A stretch of 64,000 bases of DNA from Cochlodiniinecator piscidefendens (GTDB taxonomy: Bacteria; Pseudomonadota; Alphaproteobacteria; Rhodobacterales; Rhodobacteraceae), in assembly GCF_011326755.1 (NCBI RefSeq), contig NZ_JAAOIE010000006.1:83443-147442 (forward strand), read 5' to 3'. The notes beneath the pieces were generated by a model. It saw only the letters and a program-made list of their open reading frames with translations. It had not been told where the DNA came from and ran no database searches. Below, one piece after another: positions 18,512 to 26,858 of this stretch; the first letter of the stretch is position 1; each line of letters begins with the position of its first letter. Position numbers and translations under genes: made by a program.

Positions 18512-19243
18512 TTAGATCAAACCATAATAAGGTTTACGCGCAAGCGTTTCGTGGACGTAGTTGATCATGGTGATAAAATCGAAAACGGGTAACCCGGTTG
18601 CGGCTTGCACTGCATGTGCATAAGGCGGCAGATCACTGCATTCGAGTAAGATCGCGCCAAGGTCGTCATGGTCGGCCTGAAGTTTACGGGCAACGTCTAC
18701 GACCCCTTCGCGAATACCATCGTCATCCAGTTCACCAATATTGGCGATTATACCCTGCATGAATGCTTCTTTGGTTTCCATTCCGCCAATGGCCAAAGGA
18801 ATATCTTTTCCAACGCCAGTTCCAGAAAAGTGCTCTGGTTTCAAACATGTGCTGTCGGCGGTGATAATGCCAACGCGCTTGCCTGTGATTTGGTGCACAA
18901 AGGGAATTTGCAGCAGGCTAGACGCAAAAACCGGGATATCAACAGCGGCGGCGATTTCTTTTTGAAACAACGCCATAAAACCACAGGCTCCGGTGATTGC
19001 CTTGACGCCTTCAGCTTGCAGTTTTTGTGCCGCTGCAATGAAGGGTTCAATCAATGTCGGATCAGCCTGATACAGCAATCGGTCTGCTGTCGCGCCTTCG
19101 ACAACCGCATAACGCACAGGGAAATTGTAGGTTGTTGCGTTGGCCACATTGCCAGGCAAAAATGGGTAGTGGCAATCTAACACCAAAATGCCGATGGTTT
19201 CGCCTGCCCAGCTTTGGCTTTTTGTACGTGATTTATAAATCAT
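18512..19243 (-). CDS. Aspartate/glutamate racemase-family protein
   Basis: This 243-residue protein has the two catalytic-type cysteines of the Asp/Glu racemase superfamily: Cys87 in TGACGFM and Cys202 in LLECSDLPPYA. The superfamily also contains hydantoin racemases, maleate isomerases and arylmalonate decarboxylases. The opening (GILVLDCHYPFLPGNVAN) differs from the usual hydantoin racemase opening, so the specific reaction is open. It lies 9 bases after an SDR gene in the operon that contains hyuAB, where racemisation or isomerisation of a chiral ring compound or amino acid would make sense. Cytoplasmic. Confidence 0.85.
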   Translation of the reverse strand: MIYKSRTKSQSWAGETIGILVLDCHYPFLPGNVANATTYNFPVRYAVVEGATADRLLYQADPTLIEPFIAAAQKLQAEGVKAITGACGFMALFQKEIAAAVDIPVFASSLLQIPFVHQITGKRVGIITADSTCLKPEHFSGTGVGKDIPLAIGGMETKEAFMQGIIANIGELDDDGIREGVVDVARKLQADHDDLGAILLECSDLPPYAHAVQAATGLPVFDFITMINYVHETLARKPYYGLI

Positions 19244-19252
19244 GATCGCCCC

Positions 19253-20002
19253 TTAAGCGTAGATGTAACCGCCGGAGACGATGATGTTCTCTCCGGTCAT
19301 ATATGTATTTTTTGGGCCTCCGGCCATCATGACCCATTCCGCCATTTCGCGCGGCTCCCCACCGCGTCCCAATGGGCTTGCTGCGGCCAGCTCGCCTAAA
19401 AACCCGGCTTCTCGTGCTTTGTCTGTCGCCATGCCTGCGGGGGCGACGGAGTTCACCAAAATGTTGTCTGGCGCCACTTCATGCGCAAAGCTCTTAGTGA
19501 GGCTTACAACTGCTGCTTTGGTTGCGGCGTAGTGGGCGTTCTGAGGGTGGGCTTTGAAAGCATCAACGGATGTGATGTTAACGATGCGGCCTTTGACAAC
19601 GCCATCCGTTTCTTGGGCGCGAAACTGTTTGATCGCGGCAACACACATGTGAAACGTGCCTTTGATATTCACTGCATTTGAGGCGTCCCAATCGGCGTCC
19701 GTGATATCCAGCATTGATTTGCGAGGATAAATTGCCGCCGAATTTATCACGGTATCTACTCGGCCCAGTTCTGCCGCGATCTGAGCAAAGGCGGTGTGCG
19801 CGGCGTCGGATGTACGGATGTCACACGCCGCGAAAGCCGTTTTCAAACCCGCTGCGCGCGCAGAGGAGAGTGCGGTTTCGGCGGCCTTTTCGTTCACATC
19901 AATGATCCCAATCGCAGACGCTCCGTTTTCGACCGCCATATCCGCCAGCAACAGGCCAAGTCCGGCACCGCCACCAACGACAACAACTGATAATCCATCC
20001 AT
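19253..20002 (-). CDS. SDR-family oxidoreductase
   Basis: This 249-residue classical SDR shows a glycine-rich motif VVGGGAGLGLLLADMA at residues 8-23, active-site Ser in NITSVDA, and Tyr/Lys in YAATK, followed by NSVAPAGMATD. The open frame extends 117 codons upstream into the next gene, but an ATG at 20000-20002, one base from the stop of the upstream SDR gene, gives the normal SDR N-terminus. It is tightly packed between another SDR and the racemase-like gene, so it is co-transcribed. Substrate unknown; probably an alcohol or hydroxyacid intermediate of the pathway. Confidence 0.88.
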   Translation of the reverse strand: MDGLSVVVVGGGAGLGLLLADMAVENGASAIGIIDVNEKAAETALSSARAAGLKTAFAACDIRTSDAAHTAFAQIAAELGRVDTVINSAAIYPRKSMLDITDADWDASNAVNIKGTFHMCVAAIKQFRAQETDGVVKGRIVNITSVDAFKAHPQNAHYAATKAAVVSLTKSFAHEVAPDNILVNSVAPAGMATDKAREAGFLGELAAASPLGRGGEPREMAEWVMMAGGPKNTYMTGENIIVSGGYIYA

Positions 20003-20003
20003 T

Positions 20004-20741
20004 TCAGGTATCCTTTTTTGCAAACCCGCCGCCGCCAACAAATTGGGCGGTGGGCAGTATATCAAACCGGGTGACGTCCACGTGCACAGGCATATTGAGA
20101 ACGGACAACAACATCTCAGCCACGTCTTCTGGCTGTACGGCGTCAAACGCTTCGTACATGTCTGAACGGGCCCGATCACTGAGAACATCACGATACAGCG
20201 CGGTTTCAACACGCCCTGCGACGATTTCTGTGACGCGTACTTTGCTCCCGGATAAATCGCATCGTAAAGCGCTGGCAAAGCTGGAAATCGCCGCCTTTGA
20301 TGCCCCGTAAACCGCCATATTTGGGAAAGGGCCCTGCCCCGCAGTGGATCCAATGAAAAAGAGATGCCCGCGTTTTCGTGCTGCCATACCCGGAAGGATC
20401 ATCCGCGTTGTGGCGATCGCCGCAGACAGGTTTACCTCAAGCGTTGTATCAATGTCTGATTGCGCCATGTCACAGAACCCAGTGACCGGGGGCATAACGC
20501 CGGCGTTGTTTACCAACACATCTATGGTTTCGCCGTCTAACGCTGTTTCCAAAGCCTCGCGGTCTGTTAAGTCGAGCGCTAGCGGGCGTACACCCGCATG
20601 TGTCTGCATTTTCTCAAGCGTTGCGGCACTGCGTCCAAGGGCGATTACTTCGTACCCTTTGTCGGCCAAAGCATAGGTAATGGCACGCCCAATTCCGCTA
20701 GTTGCACCTGTAACGAGCGCGAGAGGTTTCTTAGAATTCAT
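20004..20741 (-). CDS. SDR-family oxidoreductase
   Basis: This 245-residue classical SDR has TGATSGIGRAITYAL at residues 14-28, NNAGVMPP near 78, catalytic Ser in FIGSTAG and the YGASK catalytic motif. The absence of the usual C-terminal NVDGG tail and the EIVAGRVETALYRDV segment place it near the YdfG/serine-3-dehydrogenase-like group that oxidises 3-hydroxy acids, though this is only a resemblance. Its ATG overlaps the stop of the upstream ABC permease gene (ATGA), linking substrate import directly with the first oxidoreductase. NADP preference cannot be settled by reading. Confidence 0.9.
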   Translation of the reverse strand: MNSKKPLALVTGATSGIGRAITYALADKGYEVIALGRSAATLEKMQTHAGVRPLALDLTDREALETALDGETIDVLVNNAGVMPPVTGFCDMAQSDIDTTLEVNLSAAIATTRMILPGMAARKRGHLFFIGSTAGQGPFPNMAVYGASKAAISSFASALRCDLSGSKVRVTEIVAGRVETALYRDVLSDRARSDMYEAFDAVQPEDVAEMLLSVLNMPVHVDVTRFDILPTAQFVGGGGFAKKDT

Positions 20742-21406
20742 GCTTTGACTACTTTCAAAAGACGGGCTTCAACCACGCTTACGGCTCGGGTGAGTGGAAA
20801 ACCAATTGCAAAATAAATCAGCGCCACAACGGTAAGTATTTCAATAGGCCGTGCAACATTATTGGCGATATTTTGTCCGACATACATCAAATCAGCCATG
20901 CCTACGGCCGACACGAGTGCGCTTTCTTTGAACAAAGACACAACATTGGACAAAAGGTTGGGAATGGCGCGCAGAACCGCCTGAGGTAAAACAACGAAAA
21001 TCGTTTGGACCCCTCTGGGAAGCCCAAGTGCCGTGCAAGCGTCAAACTGGCTGCTTTCGATAGACTTTAAAGCAGCGCGAAAACTCTCGGATATGATCGC
21101 TCCGCTATAAAGCGAGAGGGCGATAACGGCTGACGCAAACCCGGATAGATCAATCCCCAAAAAGAGAGGAAGGCAAAAGAACACCCAAAAGAGCTGCACA
21201 AGCACTGGGGTCCCGCGGAAAAATTCGACATACAGTGTCGATGCCCAATATATCACATGGTTTTCAGACGTCCGGCCAAGGCTAAGCACAAAGCCCCAGA
21301 TCAACCCTAGAAGCGCCGCAAGGCCAACAAATTGAAGTGTGGTGCTAAGCCCCTGTAGCAATACGCCTGAGTAACTTAGCAAAAATGAGAAATCGAGTTC
21401 CATCAT
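20738..21406 (-). CDS. Amino acid ABC transporter permease (HisM/GlnP type)
   Basis: This 222-residue integral membrane protein has about five transmembrane segments and the EAA-like cytoplasmic loop (DACTALGLPRGVQTIFVVLPQAVLRAIPNLLSN) that contacts the ATPase. It belongs to the polar amino acid uptake family. It is paired with a second permease immediately upstream, and with an ATPase and a periplasmic binding protein further upstream, so the importer is complete. An ACTAAGGAGGGG ribosome site precedes a double ATG. The cargo is unknown but is presumably the compound degraded by the surrounding enzymes. Confidence 0.92.
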   Translation of the reverse strand: MMELDFSFLLSYSGVLLQGLSTTLQFVGLAALLGLIWGFVLSLGRTSENHVIYWASTLYVEFFRGTPVLVQLFWVFFCLPLFLGIDLSGFASAVIALSLYSGAIISESFRAALKSIESSQFDACTALGLPRGVQTIFVVLPQAVLRAIPNLLSNVVSLFKESALVSAVGMADLMYVGQNIANNVARPIEILTVVALIYFAIGFPLTRAVSVVEARLLKVVKA

Positions 21407-21413
21407 CCCCTCC

Positions 21414-22085
21414 TTAGTTTGCCAGCAGACGCTTTGTGCGCCGCTCTATGTAGCTAACGGCTTGCGAGACTGGAAAAGACACAGCAAAATAAATCAGAGC
21501 TACAGTTGTCAGGGTTTCGATCGGACGGAAGGTCTGGGTCGAAATATAACGTCCTTGATACATCAAATCTTCAACAGAGATGAGCGCAACCAAGGCCGAT
21601 TGTTGGAAAATGCCTATCCCATTTGTGATCAAAACGGGCAGTGCGAGGATCAAGGCTTGGGGCAATATGACATGAATAATGCGTTGAAAGGCATTTAGCC
21701 CTAAGGCAACGCTCGCATCTGAATGGGAATGTGGAATTGCCTGAATTGCAGCGCGGTAGGCTTCTGCGTTAAAGGCCGCCAGATTCAGCCCTAAGGCCAA
21801 AATACCCATAAAATATCCGCTCCACCAAACATTGAATATGATCGGAACACAGAAGAAAAACCAAACCAGTTGGATCAATGCAGGTGTGCAACGAAAAAAT
21901 TCTATGTAGATGGTCAACGGCCATGTGATCAGTTTGATTTTTGACATCATGCCGAGCGCGACGAGAAAACCAAAGACCAGCCCAATGGCATTGGCCCAAA
22001 GCGTTAATTGAAGCGTTACCAGCAGCCCATCAAAAAGATCCGGAAGGCTTTTTTGGACGTAGAACCAGTTGAATTCATAATTCAT
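21414..22085 (-). CDS. Amino acid ABC transporter permease (HisQ/GlnP type)
   Basis: This 223-residue membrane protein starts MNYEFNWFYVQKSLPDLFDG, has about five hydrophobic segments and the EAA loop SDASVALGLNAFQRIIHVILPQ-ALILALPVLITN. It forms the heterodimeric pore with the downstream permease, seven bases away; the two are clearly paralogous and both end in ALIYFA(V/I)xFP-type helices. It lies five bases after the ATPase gene. It acts in the inner membrane. Confidence 0.92.
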   Translation of the reverse strand: MNYEFNWFYVQKSLPDLFDGLLVTLQLTLWANAIGLVFGFLVALGMMSKIKLITWPLTIYIEFFRCTPALIQLVWFFFCVPIIFNVWWSGYFMGILALGLNLAAFNAEAYRAAIQAIPHSHSDASVALGLNAFQRIIHVILPQALILALPVLITNGIGIFQQSALVALISVEDLMYQGRYISTQTFRPIETLTTVALIYFAVSFPVSQAVSYIERRTKRLLAN

Positions 22086-22089
22086 GGCA

Positions 22090-22845
22090 TCACCCGTTTA
22101 TGTGAAGCACATTGCGTAAAAAGTCGCGGGTGCGTTCTTGTTGAGGGTTTCCAAAAAGTTCATCCGGTGCCGCGGCTTCGATAACCTTTCCGCGTTCTTG
22201 GAATACGACCTTCGTTGCGATGTTTCTGGCAAAATGCATGTCATGCGTCACGATCATCATAGGCATCCCCGCATTTGCCAAATCCTGCATGGTGTTTTCG
22301 ACTTCGTTCACCAGTTCTGGGTCAAGGGCTGAAGTTACCTCATCAAACAGCATAAGTTTTGGATCGAGCATCAGCGCCCGCGCAATTGCGACACGCTGCT
22401 TTTGTCCACCCGAGAGCTGACTGGGATAAAAATCCGCGCGATCTGCCAATCCGAACCGCTGCAATAATTCCATTGCCTTATCGCGAGCGATGGCCTTTTT
22501 CATACCCCGCGAACGCGTTGGAGCGAGACACAAATTACCCAACACCGAAAGGTGGGGGAACAACGTATAGTGTTGAAACACCATGCCGACGTCTTTTTGG
22601 ATTTTTGCGTCGATCCGCATTTTTCCGGCTTCGGCACCTTCTATGTACTCTTTTCCACCGAGAGAAATCTGGCCACCTGCAATATCTTCTAACCCCATCA
22701 TACAGCGTAACAGCGTTGATTTTCCGCATCCGGATGGGCCGATAAGTACCAAACGATCTGTTGCCTCCATTTTGAGGTCAAATCCCTCAAAAATAGACAA
22801 TGCTCCGTAGCGTTTGACCAATCCGTTGATCTCAACAAAGGCCAT
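22090..22845 (-). CDS. Amino acid ABC transporter ATP-binding protein
   Basis: This 251-residue ATPase has Walker A GPSGCGKST near residue 38, the Q-loop MVFQHYTLFPHLSVLGN, signature LSGGQKQRVAIARAL, Walker B LMLFDEVTSALDPE and the switch histidine in IVTHD. It fits the GlnQ/HisP subfamily that energises polar amino acid importers. It lies next to the two permease genes and downstream of the binding protein gene. A stem-loop in the 70-base gap after the binding protein gene probably lowers its expression relative to that protein. Confidence 0.95.
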   Translation of the reverse strand: MAFVEINGLVKRYGALSIFEGFDLKMEATDRLVLIGPSGCGKSTLLRCMMGLEDIAGGQISLGGKEYIEGAEAGKMRIDAKIQKDVGMVFQHYTLFPHLSVLGNLCLAPTRSRGMKKAIARDKAMELLQRFGLADRADFYPSQLSGGQKQRVAIARALMLDPKLMLFDEVTSALDPELVNEVENTMQDLANAGMPMMIVTHDMHFARNIATKVVFQERGKVIEAAAPDELFGNPQQERTRDFLRNVLHING

Positions 22846-22877
22846 ATCACCCCCCTATCCATAATCTGGCTTAGAAA

Positions 22878-22903
22878 TGCTGCCCAGACTTTGCCGGGCA
22901 GCA
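22878..22903 (-). terminator. Intra-operon stem-loop after the ABC substrate-binding protein gene
   Basis: TGCTGCCC (22878-22885) pairs with GGGCAGCA (22896-22903) around a 10-base loop, 12 bases beyond the stop of the binding protein gene. On the minus strand it is followed only by TTTCTAAG, so it is more likely an attenuating or mRNA 3'-protecting hairpin than a full terminator. Confidence 0.55.
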
Positions 22904-22915
22904 CGTGAAACCAAA

Positions 22916-23737
22916 TTATTCGGCTGTCATTTCATCTACTGCGGCTTCGTACAGGCGTTGGATATTGCCAGTTGCGACCTGCTCTTCGAGGTAAATGTCC
23001 AACACTTGAACATCCTCGAGTGACACAGAGTTGCGCAGACCGAATGCGATACCTTGGCGCGCAATTGCGGGCTCTGGTAGAACTTGGGCAGCCCACTCTT
23101 GGTTCTGGCGAATTGTGATGCGGTGAATGTCGCTGTCTGTCGCAAAGACATCGGCGCGGCGTGAAATAACCGCCAAACGTCCTTCGTTCGCGCCGTCCAT
23201 ACGGATAATATTCGCGTGTTCAATCTGTGGGGTGATCGACAAATCGCCAGCCGCGCCAGCCATAACAGCGATAGTCATGCCTTCGGTGTCAAAATCAGCA
23301 AGCGTTGTCATGTCTGCGGAAATTTTAGGATTGTTTGTGTCGTATAGAAGGCCAATCTCGTAGCTCCAGATTGGAATAGAGAAATTGATCGCCAATGCAC
23401 GCTGCGGGTTGCGGTTCAGACCGCTGGAGATATCCCATCTTCCGGCTTGTAGACCTGCAACCATGTTGCCCCAAGTGGTTTCGACAACCTCAACTTCGAC
23501 GTCAATCGCGCCAGCGAACCCTTCCATTACATCGAGGAAGTAACCCGACCATTCACCCGTCAACGGATCGCGCACCATAAGCGGCGGTGCTTCAGCAACG
23601 CCGACACGCAAAGTTCCACGTTCTTGAACATCGGTCCAAAGTGTTTCGCGTTCTTGGGACTGCGCCGGAACAGCCAGCGCAGCGACTGCAACAGATGCCG
23701 AAGCCGCCAGTACTTTCATCTTGGTAATAATGGACAT
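22916..23737 (-). CDS. Amino acid ABC transporter substrate-binding protein
   Basis: This 273-residue protein has an N-terminal signal peptide (about residues 1-28, ending ALAVPAQSQ) and then a type II periplasmic binding fold (family SBP_bac_3). GTLRVGVAEAPPLMVRDP, WSGYFLDVMEGFAGAI and AVMAGAAGDLSI segments are visible. It delivers substrate to the permease pair encoded downstream. A GGGAGGAA ribosome site precedes the ATG. A gap of about 120 bases upstream, the longest among the neighbouring genes, may hold a promoter. The ligand is unknown; nearby enzymes suggest a zwitterionic amino-acid-like or ring compound. Confidence 0.93.
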   Translation of the reverse strand: MSIITKMKVLAASASVAVAALAVPAQSQERETLWTDVQERGTLRVGVAEAPPLMVRDPLTGEWSGYFLDVMEGFAGAIDVEVEVVETTWGNMVAGLQAGRWDISSGLNRNPQRALAINFSIPIWSYEIGLLYDTNNPKISADMTTLADFDTEGMTIAVMAGAAGDLSITPQIEHANIIRMDGANEGRLAVISRRADVFATDSDIHRITIRQNQEWAAQVLPEPAIARQGIAFGLRNSVSLEDVQVLDIYLEEQVATGNIQRLYEAAVDEMTAE

Positions 23738-23858
23738 GAGGTTCCTCCCTTATGTGATTTTCTGATCAGGGTCGACTTGGATTGCGACGAGATCAGCTGG
23801 GGAAACTCTGGACCGCGTCACGCGCGTAAAACATCAAGAAATGCGGACCTTTGGTAAA

Positions 23859-25268
23859 TTATTCTTGCGATTGCGTTGCGGTTAAAATCACGCCTGGGTT
23901 GAGTTGTGATTGGGGATCCAATGCAAATTTGATCTTTTGCATCATCTGGCGTTCAGAAGCGTCACGTAACTGATCTGCAAAATGGACTTTTGTCCGACCC
24001 AAGCCGTGCTCAGCGGCAAAACTGCCGCCAATTTGCTCCGCTGCTTCGTAGATACATAATGAAAGCGCTGCTTTATGATCCCCGAATTCACCCTGCTTCT
24101 CAGGTGGACTGAGGTTGTAGTGAATATTGCCGTCGCCGAGGTGACCGAAAGGGTTGATGCGCACGCCCGGCAAAATAGCATCTAGCCGCGGTGCCATATC
24201 CATGATGAACCGCCCAACTGATGCGACTGGAACCGCTATATCATGTTTGATTTGCGGCCCCTCTCTGCGCTGTCCTTCGGGGATTTCTTCGCGTATTTTC
24301 CACATAGCCGCACGTTGCGCATCATTTGCAGCAATGGTTCCATCGGTGATCAGAGAGGCTTCAAATGCATCGCTTAATGCGGTCTCCATCATCTGCGCCA
24401 AATCCACCCCAGGCGCTGACGTAGACAGTTCCAACAAAATGTAAGCGGGTGCGTGGTTTTCCAATGGAAACTTAATTCCATCAACGTGGTTCAAAACCAT
24501 GGCTAGGCCGTCGTCAGCAAAAAACTCCAGCGCTGAAATGAACTCCCCAAAACTATGGCGCAAACGGGCACCGACGCGCACCATCGCTTCGAGATCAGGG
24601 ATGGCCAGTAGGGCCGTCTCGCGCGCAACAGGTGCCGGATGTAATCGCAAGGCTGCGCGCGTTATTATGCCAAGCGTGCCCTCTGCCCCGCAAAACAGGC
24701 GGCGCAGTTGATACCCGGCGTTATCCTTTACCAGTGGCCGCAATCCGTTCCAAATTTGGCCATTGGGTAATACCACCTCAAGCCCAAGAACCAAATCCTG
24801 CATCATACCATAGCGCAGCGCATGGCTCCCGCCTGCGTTGGTGGAAATAAGTCCGCCAATTTGCGCGGACCCTTCGGCCCCTAAATGCATTGGAAAAGCC
24901 AGGTTATCTTCTTGTACGCGTTCGTGCAGGGCTGCCAGAACCACACCTGCTTCGACAACTGCGCTAAAGGCTAAGGGATCAACCGAGGTAGCTTTGTTCA
25001 TACGGTTGAGTGATATAATAATGTGCCCGGGCATTTCAGGCACAGCACCTGCACATAGGCTTGTGTTACCACCCTGCGGGATCACGGGAACACCTGCCTC
25101 ATGGGCCAGTTTCAAAACAGAAGAAACTTCGGCCGTTGAACATGGTCGCGCCACACCAAGCGACTGATGAGACTGCATTTTTAACCAATCGGTTTCGTAG
25201 CTTTCTTTATCGCTGCTCAACCATCCTTTTGGGCCCAGTAGTTTGGCCAATTCATTCTGCAACGTCAT
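23859..25268 (-). CDS. FAD-binding oxidoreductase, GlcD/D-2-hydroxyacid dehydrogenase type
   Basis: This 469-residue enzyme belongs to the VAO/PCMH flavoprotein family. The FAD-binding domain shows VPVIPQGGNTSLCAGAVP, GAEGSAQIGGLISTNAGG and CGAEGTLGIITRAALRL. The C-terminal FAD-linked oxidase domain shows FGHLGDGNIHYN and AEHGLGRTK. The pattern fits D-2-hydroxyglutarate or D-lactate dehydrogenase-like enzymes that oxidise 2-hydroxy acids to 2-oxo acids. The start lies four bases after the aldehyde dehydrogenase stop, so the two are co-translated. In this operon it may convert a hydroxy acid intermediate into the 2-oxo acid used by the ThDP enzyme or aminotransferase (inference). Confidence 0.92.
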   Translation of the reverse strand: MTLQNELAKLLGPKGWLSSDKESYETDWLKMQSHQSLGVARPCSTAEVSSVLKLAHEAGVPVIPQGGNTSLCAGAVPEMPGHIIISLNRMNKATSVDPLAFSAVVEAGVVLAALHERVQEDNLAFPMHLGAEGSAQIGGLISTNAGGSHALRYGMMQDLVLGLEVVLPNGQIWNGLRPLVKDNAGYQLRRLFCGAEGTLGIITRAALRLHPAPVARETALLAIPDLEAMVRVGARLRHSFGEFISALEFFADDGLAMVLNHVDGIKFPLENHAPAYILLELSTSAPGVDLAQMMETALSDAFEASLITDGTIAANDAQRAAMWKIREEIPEGQRREGPQIKHDIAVPVASVGRFIMDMAPRLDAILPGVRINPFGHLGDGNIHYNLSPPEKQGEFGDHKAALSLCIYEAAEQIGGSFAAEHGLGRTKVHFADQLRDASERQMMQKIKFALDPQSQLNPGVILTATQSQE

Positions 25269-25272
25269 TGTT

Positions 25273-26700
25273 TCACCCTGCGAAAGTATAGGCCGTTTTT
25301 AGGGAAGTGTAGAATTCTACGGCATAGCGACCCTGTTCCCGAGAACCGAATGATGATCCTTTTCTACCGCCAAAGGGTACGTGATAATCCACGCCTGCAG
25401 TTGGTAGGTTTACCATCACCATACCTGCTTCAGAGGATCGTTTGAAGTTTCGCGCATGCCGCAATGAAGTTGTGCAGATTCCAGAGCTGAGCCCAAAGTT
25501 GGTGTCATTGGCTAAGGCCAAAGCGTGTTCAAACCCATCTGCCTTGATGACGCTCGCGCAGGGGCCAAATATTTCTTCACGGCTTGAGCGCATGCTGTTT
25601 GTCGCGTTCAAGAATAACGCAGGAGATTGAAAAAAACCGGGCTGATCGAGATGTTTTCCACCTACGATTTCGGCGCCTTCGCTTTGGGCCAGTTCAACAT
25701 ATCCCATATTGTTTCGCAGTTGGCCTTCGGACACTACAGGCCCAATTTGGGTTGTGCTATCCAATGGATTACCGAGAACAAGGTCGTTCATCGCCGTCTG
25801 CATTCGTTCGACAAAGGTGTCGTGAATATTCGCCTCTACAATCAGCCGAGAGGACGCAGTGCAGCGCTGCCCCGTGGAGTAAAAGGCGCCATTGATACAT
25901 GCTGGAACAGCAACATCCAGATCGGCGTCGCCCATAACGACCATCGGGTTCTTGCCACCCATTTCCAGTTGGACCTTTTTGCGAAGGCGTGCGCAACCGT
26001 CGGCAATTCTTTGACCGACACCTTCGGACCCCGTGAACGAAATTGCTGCAACGTTTGGATGATTGACCATCGCATCACCGATTACGGACCCCGGCCCCAT
26101 AACCAAATTGAAGACACCGGGGGGACACCCCGCTTCGTGTAAGATTTCAGCCATGATATGGGCGCAGGCTGGGGTTTGCTCTGCTGGCTTTAACACAACA
26201 GTATTGCCATAAGCCAAAGCAGGCGCAGTTTTCCACGCAGGTATGGCAATTGGGAAATTCCAGGGCGTGATAAGCCCAACCACACCCAGCGGTTCACGCG
26301 TGACTTCGACATCAACCCCACTGCGGATAGAGGCAATGGAATCCCCAGCAAGGCGCAGCGCTTCGCCTGCGAAAAACTTAAACAGATGCCCCGCCCGTAT
26401 CGTTTCACCCATCGCTTCAGCGAGAGTTTTACCTTCCTCTCGGCTGAGGATGCGGCCAATTTCAGTATGCCGTGACAGAATGATCTGCCCGGCCCGATCT
26501 AAGATATCAGCACGGAATTGCGGCGATGCATCAGCCCAGTCGGGAAAAGCTACAGCAGCTGCGGACACGGCATCGTTTACATCGCTTGCGGTACCGCGCG
26601 TGTATATCCCAACAATATCTTCAGGGTTGGCGGGATTTCGATTTTCAATCTCCGAGGATCCAGAAACCCACTCTCCCGCAATGAGATTTAATTTGGCCAT
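25273..26700 (-). CDS. Aldehyde dehydrogenase, 2-oxoglutarate semialdehyde dehydrogenase-like
   Basis: This 475-residue NAD(P)-dependent ALDH has TPWNFPIAIPAWK near residue 140, catalytic Glu in LEMGGKNP, catalytic Cys in STGQRCTASSR, EEIFGP and a C-terminal GVDYHVPFGGRKGSSFG. The last segment and FKRSSEAGMVMVNLPTAG strongly recall 2-oxoglutarate semialdehyde dehydrogenases of the sugar acid and hydroxyproline pathways. I chose the ATG at 26700 because an AGGAG site lies 7 bases upstream and the protein then begins at the usual place; the open frame extends 28 codons further. The product would feed the TCA cycle as 2-oxoglutarate, but other aldehydes are possible. Confidence 0.9.
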   Translation of the reverse strand: MAKLNLIAGEWVSGSSEIENRNPANPEDIVGIYTRGTASDVNDAVSAAAVAFPDWADASPQFRADILDRAGQIILSRHTEIGRILSREEGKTLAEAMGETIRAGHLFKFFAGEALRLAGDSIASIRSGVDVEVTREPLGVVGLITPWNFPIAIPAWKTAPALAYGNTVVLKPAEQTPACAHIMAEILHEAGCPPGVFNLVMGPGSVIGDAMVNHPNVAAISFTGSEGVGQRIADGCARLRKKVQLEMGGKNPMVVMGDADLDVAVPACINGAFYSTGQRCTASSRLIVEANIHDTFVERMQTAMNDLVLGNPLDSTTQIGPVVSEGQLRNNMGYVELAQSEGAEIVGGKHLDQPGFFQSPALFLNATNSMRSSREEIFGPCASVIKADGFEHALALANDTNFGLSSGICTTSLRHARNFKRSSEAGMVMVNLPTAGVDYHVPFGGRKGSSFGSREQGRYAVEFYTSLKTAYTFAG

Positions 26701-26858
26701 CTGTCGCTCCTGTCTTGGTTCACGACTGAGTATGGCGAATTCGTTGGGTAAGGGACGCGAAGAAATTCTATGAAATGGAAACAACTCCTTTCGTAAGACG
26801 ATGGTGATGCCAAGGCATCGTTTTGTTCTCAGGGCGGCACATCAGAGTGAGGTGGGAA

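Noticed and set aside
26806..26819. GATGCCAAGGCATC near-palindrome followed by T-rich sequence on the plus strand
   Set aside because: The stem has only a two-base loop and faces away from any plus-strand gene, so it is not a useful terminator; operator function cannot be supported.
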